A stretch of 64,000 nucleotides of DNA. It comes from an uncultured Clostridia bacterium. GTDB taxonomy: Bacteria; Bacillota; Clostridia; Oscillospirales; Acutalibacteraceae. Location: the NCBI GenBank assembly GCA_947628665.1, contig CANRAU010000002.1, positions 86,889-150,888 on the forward strand, read 5' to 3'. The position numbers were made by a program, and so were the translations under genes. Shown piece by piece: positions 31,031-39,103 of the stretch. Every line of letters begins with the position of its first letter. Position 1 is the stretch's first letter. A model generated the notes under the pieces. The model was given only the letters and a program-made list of their open reading frames with translations, did no database searches and had not been told where the DNA came from.

Positions 31031-31178
31031 ATTGCATCTTCCTTTCGGTTCTATCTTGCCCGAAAAAAAGCAAAATATGAAAATCGGATGCGCTGTTTCC
31101 TTGTGCGGGGAAAAGAAAATATTTTTGAAAAATGCTTGATTTTTTCCGTATTGTTCGTTATAATAGCAAACGGCATTT

Positions 31179-31270
31179 GGAGAGTTGTCCGAGCTGGTCG
31201 AAGGAGCACGACTGGAAATCGTGTAACCGCCTAAAACGGTTCGAGGGTTCGAATCCCTTGCTCTCCGCCA
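31179..31270 (+). tRNA. tRNA-Ser(GGA), CCA encoded
   Basis: 7-bp acceptor stem ggagagt/gctctcc, anticodon loop ct-GGA-aa, variable arm typical of tRNA-Ser, TTCGAATCC arm, discriminator G, CCA. Confidence 0.95.
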
Positions 31271-31271
31271 C

Positions 31272-31306
31272 TTCGCGGCAGGTTTCAGGACTTGCCGCGA
31301 TTTCCT
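31272..31306 (+). terminator. Terminator-like hairpin downstream of tRNA-Ser
   Basis: tcgcggcaggtttcaggacttgccgcgatttccttttc. Confidence 0.6.
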
Positions 31307-31391
31307 TTTCATGTGCCGTATGTGTGATTCGGAACGACGGAAAAGGAAATGGCCAAAATATACAAACGGGTGTAAAAAAGGGGAGGTAAAA

Positions 31392-32078
31392 ATGCCAAAA
31401 GCGGAAATTGCAAAACGGTATGCGTTGTTTATTGTAAGTCTGTTCTTTTCCGCTTTGGGCGTGGCTTTTACAAAGCATGGTGAGCTTGGCGTTTCCCCGA
31501 TTTCTTCCGTCGCCAATGTTTTGAGCTACAAATTCACCGCGCTCTCCATGGGAACGTGGCTGATTGTTTGGAACTGTATTTTGATCCTCGGGCAAATTGT
31601 GATCCTGCGCAAGGCTTTTAAGCCCATACAGCTTTTGCAAGTGCCGCTTTCATTTGTTTTCGGCTGGTTTACGGACCTTGGGCTGTGGATGGTGTCCTTT
31701 ATTCCCGCAAACATATATTTTGTGCGGCTGTTGATGGTGTTGGCGGGCATTGTGATCCTCGGATTCGGCATTTCTCTTGCGGTTGCCGCGAATGTCGTGA
31801 TGAACGCGGGCGAAGCTTTTGTCAAAGCGGTTGCGGATACGGCGCACAAACCGTTTGGAAACGTCAAAATCGCCTTTGACGTCTCGTGCGTTACGCTGGC
31901 GTTGATTTTATCGCTCCTGTTTTTCGATTTTACCATTGTCGGCGCAAGGGAAGGCACTGTGCTTTCCGCCTTTTTGACGGGCGTCGTTGTGAAATTCTTC
32001 AGTAAACGCCTGAACGACCCGTTAAATCAGGTTTTAAAAGGTAAAGATACAAAAGCATCCGAAACGATTGTATCATAA
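31392..32078 (+). CDS. YczE/YitT-type integral membrane protein
   Basis: RYALFIVSLFFSALGVAFTKHGELGVSPISSVANVLS; RBS ggggaggt. Confidence 0.8.
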   Translation: MPKAEIAKRYALFIVSLFFSALGVAFTKHGELGVSPISSVANVLSYKFTALSMGTWLIVWNCILILGQIVILRKAFKPIQLLQVPLSFVFGWFTDLGLWMVSFIPANIYFVRLLMVLAGIVILGFGISLAVAANVVMNAGEAFVKAVADTAHKPFGNVKIAFDVSCVTLALILSLLFFDFTIVGAREGTVLSAFLTGVVVKFFSKRLNDPLNQVLKGKDTKASETIVS

Positions 32079-32096
32079 AGTCAGGAGGTTTTCCTT

Positions 32097-32504
32097 ATGA
32101 CGGTATTGGTGATCGACGCGCAAGGCGGCGGCGTCGGCAGACAACTGGTGAGTGCGATCAAACAGAACATACCGAACGCCCATGTGATCGCGGTAGGTAC
32201 GAACAGTACGGCCACAAGCGCTATGCTCAAGGCAGGTGCGGACGATGCGGCGACAGGGGAGAACGCCGTTCGGGTCGCTGCCCGCAGAGCGGACGTTATT
32301 GTAGGGCCTATCGGGATCGTGATCGCGGATTCCATGCTCGGCGAGGTCACACCGAACATGGCGTTGGCCGTTGCAGAGAGCAGCGCAAAACGGATCTTGA
32401 TCCCCTTTAACCATTGCGATCATTTGATTGTCGGTATCTCGAACCAAAGCACAGGTGCGCTGATCCAAAGCGCCGTGGAGGAAATCAAAAATCTTGACAA
32501 ATAG
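32097..32504 (+). CDS. DUF3842 family protein
   Basis: MTVLVIDAQGGGVGRQLVSAIKQNIPNAHVIAVGTNSTATSAMLKAGADDAATGENAV. Confidence 0.85.
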   Translation: MTVLVIDAQGGGVGRQLVSAIKQNIPNAHVIAVGTNSTATSAMLKAGADDAATGENAVRVAARRADVIVGPIGIVIADSMLGEVTPNMALAVAESSAKRILIPFNHCDHLIVGISNQSTGALIQSAVEEIKNLDK

Positions 32505-32522
32505 CGGAAAGTTTTTTATACT
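32494..32522 (+). promoter_or_regulatory. Near-consensus sigma-A promoter overlapping the DUF3842 stop
   Basis: TTGACA-N17-TATACT. Confidence 0.8.
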
Positions 32523-32528
32523 ATTTAC

Positions 32529-32646
32529 AGTATCGGCAGGAAGTCGGTAAAAAGCGCAGAAACGCTTCACAACTTTGCTTTTATTTGCTTACAGGCGTAC
32601 TAAGAAGGTATGCGTTTTCTCAGTAGAGACAACGCGTACCTTTTTA
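32529..32646 (+). ncRNA. Structured 5' leader with terminator/antiterminator (putative orphan riboswitch)
   Basis: AGTAT(32529)/GTACT(32597) closing pair; GCGTAC(32595)/GTATGC(32608) antiterminator competes with AGGTATGCG(32606)/CGCGTACCT(32633) terminator plus U-run. Confidence 0.6.
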
Positions 32647-32684
32647 TTATAAACATCTCAATATCTATACAGGAGGAAATTTGT

Positions 32685-33095
32685 ATGGCGTGTTTTTTAG
32701 TTCCGGCCGCAGAGGCAGTCATCACCACGGTCGCCGAAAAGGTGATCGCATCCAAGGAGAAAGCTTCCAAACCCATAGAGGTGCCATCGGACGGCAACGT
32801 GCTTGAATCTGCGCAGAAGCTGCCTTTCTCGCAAAAACTCAAATGGTTAAACACCATGCTTTGGGGCGGCAGCGCTTTGCTCGCGTTCGAGCATCTTTGG
32901 CACGGCGAGATCGTGCCGTGGTTTCCGTTTTTGACGGCGGCAAGCGATCCCGCATCCGCTATGGAAATGCTGCAGGAAATGGGTACGGTGGGCGTGTCTA
33001 TGGCGCTGCTGGTCACCGCCGCGTGGGGAATCATGGTCAGCGCGGCATCTGCAATCGAAAAAAAGGCGCAAAAGGCCTTGTCGGCGGAGAAATAA
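32685..33095 (+). CDS. Membrane protein of unknown function, first gene of the lar-associated operon
   Basis: MACFLVPAAEAVITTVAEKVIASKEKASKPIEV...; strong RBS caggaggaaat; start trimmed from 32610. Confidence 0.85.
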   Translation: MACFLVPAAEAVITTVAEKVIASKEKASKPIEVPSDGNVLESAQKLPFSQKLKWLNTMLWGGSALLAFEHLWHGEIVPWFPFLTAASDPASAMEMLQEMGTVGVSMALLVTAAWGIMVSAASAIEKKAQKALSAEK

Positions 33096-33096
33096 T

Positions 33097-33417
33097 ATGA
33101 CTTTACTGACAACTGTTTTTGCCGCTGTGATCTCCACCGTGATTTGGTACAAAACCGCGCCGAAAAGCGAAATGCAGGTCGGTGTTCTTTGCCTGATTTA
33201 TTGGGGCGCGTCGCTGATGTGGCTTGCAGACGCGATATTTGCATTTGCCGAGCAGCACGCAGCTGTCTTTACCCCTGCACCCGAAGAAATGCTGAACGAT
33301 CTCTACCTCGGCCTTTCTGTCGTGGCGTTGGGATTGGTGATATGGCTTGTGATCCTTTTGGTCAAAGACCCGAAGGGCGTGGTGAAAGCGGCGCTTTTCA
33401 AAAAGAAAAACGGATAA
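33097..33417 (+). CDS. Small membrane protein of unknown function
   Basis: MTLLTTVFAAVISTVIWYKTAPKSEMQVGVLCLIYWGASLMWLADAIFAFAEQHAAVF; starts 1 nt after the previous stop. Confidence 0.85.
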   Translation: MTLLTTVFAAVISTVIWYKTAPKSEMQVGVLCLIYWGASLMWLADAIFAFAEQHAAVFTPAPEEMLNDLYLGLSVVALGLVIWLVILLVKDPKGVVKAALFKKKNG

Positions 33418-33484
33418 AAGCGTTGCGGTTCGGCTGCGGTCGGCAGGAACGCACGTGTTTCCTCTGCTTTTTCGGAGGTGCGTT

Positions 33485-34240
33485 ATGCAAAGCGAAACCA
33501 AACAAATTTTAGCGGCCGTGCAAAGCGGCGAGCTATCGGTGGAAGATGCGCTTTTAAAGCTCAAAACCGCGCCGTATGCGGACGTCGGTTTCGCAAAAAT
33601 CGACTTTCACCGCAAAATTCGGCAGGGCGTTCCCGAAGTCATTTACGGTGCGGGCAAAACGGCACGGCAGATGCTGGAGATCATCGACGTCATGCAGGAA
33701 AACGGGCAGGATCGTATTCTGATCACCCGCCTGTCTAAAGAGGCCGCAGAGACGATCTCGGCGCGTTTTGCGCTTACCTATCATGCGGACGCGCGCATCG
33801 GGTATATTGGTGTAAAGCGCGACCCCGACGGGATCGGCGACATCGTGGTCGCGACGGGCGGCACGAGCGATATACCCGTTGCGGAGGAAGCGGCGCTGAC
33901 GGCGGAATTTCTCGGCAATACGGTGACGCGGCTCTATGATGTGGGCGTTGCGGGATTGCATCGGCTTTTGGCGCAGAAAGATACGATCATGCGCGCAAGT
34001 GTGATCATCGCTGTTGCGGGCATGGAAGGTGCGCTCGCCTCTGTGATCGGCGGCCTTGCGGATTGCCCCGTGATCGCCGTGCCGACCAGCGTTGGCTATG
34101 GGGCTTCCTTTCAAGGTGTGTCCGCGCTCTTGTCCATGCTCAACTCCTGCGCAAGCGGCGTGTCTGTCGTCAATATTGATAACGGCTTCGGCGCGGGGTA
34201 TCTTGCAAGTCGGATCAACCACATGGAGGCAAAATCTTGA
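33485..34240 (+). CDS. larB: Nickel pincer cofactor biosynthesis protein LarB
   Basis: DFHRKIRQGVPEVIYGAGKTARQMLEII, VVATGGTSDIPVAEEAALTAEFLGN, YGASFQGVSALLSMLNSCASGVSVVNIDNGFGAGY. Confidence 0.95.
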   Translation: MQSETKQILAAVQSGELSVEDALLKLKTAPYADVGFAKIDFHRKIRQGVPEVIYGAGKTARQMLEIIDVMQENGQDRILITRLSKEAAETISARFALTYHADARIGYIGVKRDPDGIGDIVVATGGTSDIPVAEEAALTAEFLGNTVTRLYDVGVAGLHRLLAQKDTIMRASVIIAVAGMEGALASVIGGLADCPVIAVPTSVGYGASFQGVSALLSMLNSCASGVSVVNIDNGFGAGYLASRINHMEAKS

Positions 34241-35454
34241 AAATCTTGTATTTGGATTGCGGGATGGGCGCTGCAGGCGATATGCTGACCGCCGCGCTTT
34301 TGGAGCTTTTGCCCGATCCCGACGCTTTTTTGGATAAGTTGAACGCGCTTTCCATTCCGAATGTCCGCTTTTCGAAAGAAACTGCCGTGAAATGCGGCGT
34401 CACAGGCACGCACGTTTCGGTCGCTGTGGGGAATACCGAGGAAAACGAGCATATGCACGTACACGGGCATACCCACGCCCACGATAGCGCGCATCCGCAC
34501 GAACACACACATCACCACCACAGCGGTATGCACGAGATCGAGCATAGCATTGCGGAATTGCCGATCTCCGAAAAGGTGCGCGGGGACGTTTTGGCGGTTT
34601 TTGGGCTGGTCGCGCAGGCGGAAAGCCATGTACACGGCGTGCCTGTGCCTGATATCCACTTTCACGAAGTCGGCACGATGGACGCCGTCGCCGACATTAC
34701 CGCCGTTTGTATGCTCATGGACGCACTTGCGGTTGACGAAATCGTGGTATCGCCCGTGCATGTGGGCAGTGGTCATGTGCATTGCGCGCATGGGATTTTA
34801 CCCGTGCCTGCACCCGCGACTGCCTATATTTTGCAGGGGATTCCGATGTACGGCGGCAGTGTGCAGGGGGAACTGTGTACGCCGACAGGCGCGGCGCTTC
34901 TTCGGCATTTTGCGACCCGTTTTGGGGATATGCCTGTGATGAAAACGCAGCGTATCGGGTACGGCATGGGAAAAAAGGATTTTGAAGCTGCAAACTGCGT
35001 GCGCGCCATGCTCGGAGAGACGGACGAGTGTGCCGATTCGGTCTCGGAGCTTTCCTGCAATGTGGACGATATGACGGCGGAAGAAATCGGCTTTGCAATG
35101 GAACGACTGTTTGCAGGCGGTGCGCTCGAAGTCTATACCGTCCCTGTCGGCATGAAAAAATCCCGCCCGGGTACGCTGATTCGCGTGCTGTGCAAGCCGC
35201 AGGACAAGGAAAAAATGTGCAATCTGCTGTTTTTGCATACCACGACCATCGGCGTGCGGGAGCATATATCCCAGCGGTATATTCTGAAGCGCACCGTGGA
35301 GACCGTGCAGACCCCATACGGCGAGGTGCGGCGCAAGAGGGCTTCCGGCTACGGCGTTACACGGATGAAATATGAGTACGATGATTTGGCACGCATTGCA
35401 AAAGAGCAAAATTTGTCTTTGGACGAAGTCAAAAAACGCATAGAGAACAGTTGA
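34237..35454 (+). CDS. larC: Nickel pincer cofactor biosynthesis protein LarC (single ORF with His-rich segment)
   Basis: ILYLDCGMGAAGDMLTAALLELL, FHEVGTMDAVADITAVCMLMD, SCNVDDMTAEEIGFAMERLF; TTG start, 4-nt overlap with larB. Confidence 0.95.
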   Translation: MKILYLDCGMGAAGDMLTAALLELLPDPDAFLDKLNALSIPNVRFSKETAVKCGVTGTHVSVAVGNTEENEHMHVHGHTHAHDSAHPHEHTHHHHSGMHEIEHSIAELPISEKVRGDVLAVFGLVAQAESHVHGVPVPDIHFHEVGTMDAVADITAVCMLMDALAVDEIVVSPVHVGSGHVHCAHGILPVPAPATAYILQGIPMYGGSVQGELCTPTGAALLRHFATRFGDMPVMKTQRIGYGMGKKDFEAANCVRAMLGETDECADSVSELSCNVDDMTAEEIGFAMERLFAGGALEVYTVPVGMKKSRPGTLIRVLCKPQDKEKMCNLLFLHTTTIGVREHISQRYILKRTVETVQTPYGEVRRKRASGYGVTRMKYEYDDLARIAKEQNLSLDEVKKRIENS

Positions 35455-35484
35455 TTGCAAAACTTGCCGAAAGGGGTGTGGAAA

Positions 35485-36297
35485 ATGGATCTGTTGCATG
35501 CAAAAAAGCAACGTTTGGAAAGCTGTTTACATGCGCTCGGTAGTGTGGCGGTCGCATTTTCCTCCGGCGTAGATTCGACCTTTCTCTTAAAAGTCGCACA
35601 TGACGTCTTAGGTGATAAGGCGATCGCCGTGACCGTGCGCTCCTGCATTTTCCCCGAACGGGAATCGGAGGAAGCAAGGGCTTTCTGTACGAAAGAGGGC
35701 ATAGAGCAGATACGTTTAGACATCGACGAGCTTTCGATTGAAGGATTCAGCCAAAACCCCAAAAATCGCTGTTATATCTGCAAGCGCGATTTGTTCACAA
35801 GAATTCGCCGCATCGCAGAAGAACGGGGCGTCGCCTATGTTGTCGAAGGGTCAAATGTTGACGACGACGGCGATTATCGCCCCGGACTTCGCGCAATAGC
35901 CGAATTGGGGATAAAAAGCCCGCTGCGGGAGGCGGATTTGACCAAAGCGGAAATTCGTGCGCTGTCGAAAGAGCTGGGCTTACCTACATGGGATAAACCG
36001 TCTTTCGCCTGTCTGGCTTCCCGTTTTGTTTACGGGGAGACGATCACCAAAGAAAAGCTCGCGATGGTTGCGCGCGCGGAACAAAAGCTGTTGGATTTGG
36101 GCTTTCGGCAGGTGCGTGTGCGGATACACGGCAACCTTGCGCGCATAGAGATCGATCCCTTAGAGTTTCCGAAGCTCATGCAGCCGGATGTCGTAAAACC
36201 GCTTACGGCATGTCTTCATGATCTTGGTTTTCTGTATGTTACGCTGGATTTGAACGGCTATCAAATGGGCAGCATGAACAAAGCGCTGAACCTGTAG
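35485..36297 (+). CDS. larE: ATP-dependent sacrificial sulfur transferase LarE
   Basis: VAVAFSSGVDSTFLLKVAHDVLG, NPKNRCYICKRDLFTRI, VVEGSNVDDDGDYRPGLRAI. Confidence 0.95.
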   Translation: MDLLHAKKQRLESCLHALGSVAVAFSSGVDSTFLLKVAHDVLGDKAIAVTVRSCIFPERESEEARAFCTKEGIEQIRLDIDELSIEGFSQNPKNRCYICKRDLFTRIRRIAEERGVAYVVEGSNVDDDGDYRPGLRAIAELGIKSPLREADLTKAEIRALSKELGLPTWDKPSFACLASRFVYGETITKEKLAMVARAEQKLLDLGFRQVRVRIHGNLARIEIDPLEFPKLMQPDVVKPLTACLHDLGFLYVTLDLNGYQMGSMNKALNL

Positions 36298-36310
36298 CTT
36301 CGGTATACAA

Positions 36311-36350
36311 AAAAGGCGGACGGCCTGTATGTAGGCGTCCGACCTTTTTA
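36311..36350. terminator. Terminator between convergent larE and aldo/keto reductase genes
   Basis: aaaggcggacggcctgtatgtaggcgtccgaccttttta. Confidence 0.75.
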
Positions 36351-36362
36351 TTTTATACGATT

Positions 36363-37487
36363 TTATACGTTCTTGCTTTCCAGCATATCCACGCACTGCT
36401 TCAAATGGAGTGTGACCGGCAAATGCTGCGGGCAGGCGCGTTCGCACTGCTTGCAGCCGATGCAGTCCGACGCACGGCAGCCGTCGCTTGTGACCCTCTG
36501 ATAATCCGCAATCGCTTCCGCCGCTTGGCCGTTGCCGAGCTGTTTGTTCATAGCGGAGAAAATATCCGGGATCGGGATATGCTTGGGGCAGTCTTTCGTG
36601 CAATAGTGGCAAGCCGTGCAGGAGATCGTCGAGGATTTTCCGAGAATGCGCTGCGCCTGCTGTATGATCTTCTGTTCTTCCGCGTTTAGCGGCCGGAAAT
36701 TTTTCATATAGGAGAGGTTGTCTTTCATCTGCTCAATGTTCGACATTCCCGAAAGCACGGTCAGGATGCCGTCGAGCGAAGCCACAAAGCGGATCGCCCA
36801 GGAAGCATAGGACATATCGGGATGATATGCTTCAAGGAGACTGCGCACTTCTTTCGGCGGTTTCGCAAGCGTTCCGCCCTTGACGGGTTCCATGACGACA
36901 ATGGATTTTCCATGCTTCCTTGCGACTTCATAGTTGGCTCTGGAGGTGACCGACGGGTTTTCCCAATCGGCATAATTGATTTGAAGCTGTACAAAGTCTA
37001 CGTCCGGATGATCCGTCAAAAGCCGGTCGAGCAATTCAGGCCCTGCGTGATAAGAAAAGCCGTAATGCTTGATCAGGCCTTTTTCTTTCTGCTCCCGCAC
37101 AAAATCCCACAAGTGGAATTTGTCGTATTTTTTATAGTTGTTTTCCATGAGCGCGTGCAGCAGATAGTAATCGAAATACTGCGCACCCGTGCGCTTCAGA
37201 CTTGTATAAAACTGATTTTTGGCGGTTTTTTCATTGGGCGCCATTAAGGCGTTGAGCTTTGTGGCCAAGGTGTAAGACGCACGCGGATAACGATCCACCA
37301 ACGCTTTTTTGGTCGCCGCCTCAGAGCCCAAATAGACAAAGGCCGTATCAAAGTATGTAAATCCTGCTTCCATGAACAGATCGACCATGGTTTTGACCTG
37401 TTCAACGTCCGTAATCGGGCCTTTTTTCGGCAGGCGCATCAGCCCAAAGCCGAGTTTCGGTACATCTTTTCCAAAATATTCCGACAT
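36363..37487 (-). CDS. Aldo/keto reductase with C-terminal 4Fe-4S binding domain
   Basis: FGLMRLPKKGPITDVEQVKTMVDLFMEAGFTYFDTAFVY; CTACHYCTKDCPKHIPIP and CIGCKQCERACPQHLP. Confidence 0.9.
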   Translation of the reverse strand: MSEYFGKDVPKLGFGLMRLPKKGPITDVEQVKTMVDLFMEAGFTYFDTAFVYLGSEAATKKALVDRYPRASYTLATKLNALMAPNEKTAKNQFYTSLKRTGAQYFDYYLLHALMENNYKKYDKFHLWDFVREQKEKGLIKHYGFSYHAGPELLDRLLTDHPDVDFVQLQINYADWENPSVTSRANYEVARKHGKSIVVMEPVKGGTLAKPPKEVRSLLEAYHPDMSYASWAIRFVASLDGILTVLSGMSNIEQMKDNLSYMKNFRPLNAEEQKIIQQAQRILGKSSTISCTACHYCTKDCPKHIPIPDIFSAMNKQLGNGQAAEAIADYQRVTSDGCRASDCIGCKQCERACPQHLPVTLHLKQCVDMLESKNV

Positions 37488-37691
37488 CTTTTGTCCTCCT
37501 TGTTTATAGGGGTTTCATGTTTATCTGTCAATATAATCAATATACCACACGCTGTCAACGAATTCTACGTTTTTTTCCAAAACAGATACCATTATGCAGA
37601 AAAACACCCGCCAAACCTCTGCAAGCTATTGACTTTACAGGCTTTTTTCTTTTATTATAATACTGACGAATACACATTAAGGAGGATATCA

Positions 37692-39074
37692 ATGGCTGCA
37701 ATCAAACGCGCGGCGCAAAAGCCTTTCGGGATGCAGGATAAACTCGGGTACGCTATGGGGGATCTCGGCTGCAATCTTTCCTTTCAGCTGGTCTCCTCAT
37801 ATATGTTCCTGTTTTACACCCAATGCATCGGTCTGAGCGCAAAGAACTGGGCATGGATCATTGTGGTGTCTAAAATTTGGGATGCCATCAACGACGTGCT
37901 GATCGGCAGCATGGTGGATCGCAGACGCATAAGCCCAAAAAGCAAATTTATGCCTTGGATCACCATTGGCTCTGTGGGGCTGGTAGCGTTTACGGTGATG
38001 ATTTTTACGCCTGTGGCGAGCTTCGGGCAGGCGGGGAAAATCATTTGGTGTCTGCTGTCGTATTCGCTTTGGTCGGTCGCCTATACCATGATCAATGTCC
38101 CTTACGGCTCGTTGCATTCCGTTATTACGAAAGATCCCAGACAGCGCACTACGCTTTCCACGTTTCGGAGCATCGGCGCGGGTGTGGGGACAGTATTTGT
38201 TATGCTGTTGCCCAAAATCGTATATAAAGACAACCTGCTTTCGGCAAATCGGGTCTTTATCGTTTCTGCTGTATTTTCCGTTGCGGCATTCTTTATCTTT
38301 GCGGCCATGCGCAGAATGGTGACGGAAAGAGTTGTTCGCGAGGACACGGCGGCGCAAAAGATCAACTACATATCCACCGTGAAATCCTTCTTTACCAACC
38401 GCGCGCTTGTCGCCATAACCCTTGCAACGGTCGCCGTCGTTGTATTCTACAATTCTTCGATGTCGGTCAACAATTTGGTTTTTCAGTTTTATTTTCACGA
38501 CGCCGAAAAATCCTCGCTCGCCATGCTTGCGTCGTATCTGCCGCTGGTCGCGATGATGCCGTTTGCCTCGTCGATCGTCTCGAAAATCGGGAAAAAGAAG
38601 TTTATTTGCATAACCGGCGTCATCAGTATTTTGGCAGGTGTGCTGATGCTGTTTTTGCCCATTACGCCGGATGCAAAAGGCATTGTTCTGTATGTCGGAG
38701 GTCTGATGCTTGTCAATATCGGCTGCTGCGTGTTCCAAATCATCGTTTGGGCGATCGTCGCAGACTGTATTGAAATGAGCTACCGCAAAAAGGGAATCCG
38801 CGAGGAAGGCTCTCTGTATGCGATCTATTCCTTTTTCCGCAAGCTGTCCCAGGGCATAGGCTCTGCCGTGGTGGCGTTGTCGCTCGGCGCGGTTGGGTAC
38901 GTGGAAGGCGCGGCGGAGCAAACGGCACAGGTCTCCGCCAATATCAAAAGCCTGTATATTCTGCTTTTGGTTGCGGGACTTGCCATTATGGTAATTTCCA
39001 TGCAGTTTATTTACAATATCGGCTATAAGCAGGAGCAGGAATTCAGCAAGGAGTTCACAAAAAGCGCGGTCTGA
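37692..39074 (+). CDS. Glycoside-pentoside-hexuronide:cation symporter family MFS transporter
   Basis: FGMQDKLGYAMGDLGCNLSFQLVSSYMFLFYTQCIGLS; start trimmed from 37491; followed by two GH2 genes. Confidence 0.88.
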   Translation: MAAIKRAAQKPFGMQDKLGYAMGDLGCNLSFQLVSSYMFLFYTQCIGLSAKNWAWIIVVSKIWDAINDVLIGSMVDRRRISPKSKFMPWITIGSVGLVAFTVMIFTPVASFGQAGKIIWCLLSYSLWSVAYTMINVPYGSLHSVITKDPRQRTTLSTFRSIGAGVGTVFVMLLPKIVYKDNLLSANRVFIVSAVFSVAAFFIFAAMRRMVTERVVREDTAAQKINYISTVKSFFTNRALVAITLATVAVVVFYNSSMSVNNLVFQFYFHDAEKSSLAMLASYLPLVAMMPFASSIVSKIGKKKFICITGVISILAGVLMLFLPITPDAKGIVLYVGGLMLVNIGCCVFQIIVWAIVADCIEMSYRKKGIREEGSLYAIYSFFRKLSQGIGSAVVALSLGAVGYVEGAAEQTAQVSANIKSLYILLLVAGLAIMVISMQFIYNIGYKQEQEFSKEFTKSAV

Positions 39075-39103
39075 ACACAAAAACAAAGAGAAACGGGGTC
39101 TAA

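Noticed and set aside
31179-31310. tRNA-Ser as an integrative-element attachment site
   Set aside because: No integrase, no direct repeat of the tRNA 3' end and no foreign gene block downstream
30596-31516. 306-aa ORF as annotated in the track
   Set aside because: The upstream half runs through the tRNA-Ser gene; only 30596-31030, with its own RBS, looks real
32529-32646. Leader as a cobalamin or NiCo riboswitch
   Set aside because: Short similarity to the cobalamin ggaa-ccggtgaaaa block and the nickel context were considered, but the characteristic B12 box and the NiCo four-way junction elements are not visible, so it is reported as unassigned
37797-39086. 429-aa - strand ORF antisense to the MFS transporter
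   Set aside because: His/Arg/Asp-rich translation typical of antisense of a membrane protein; no RBS or domain
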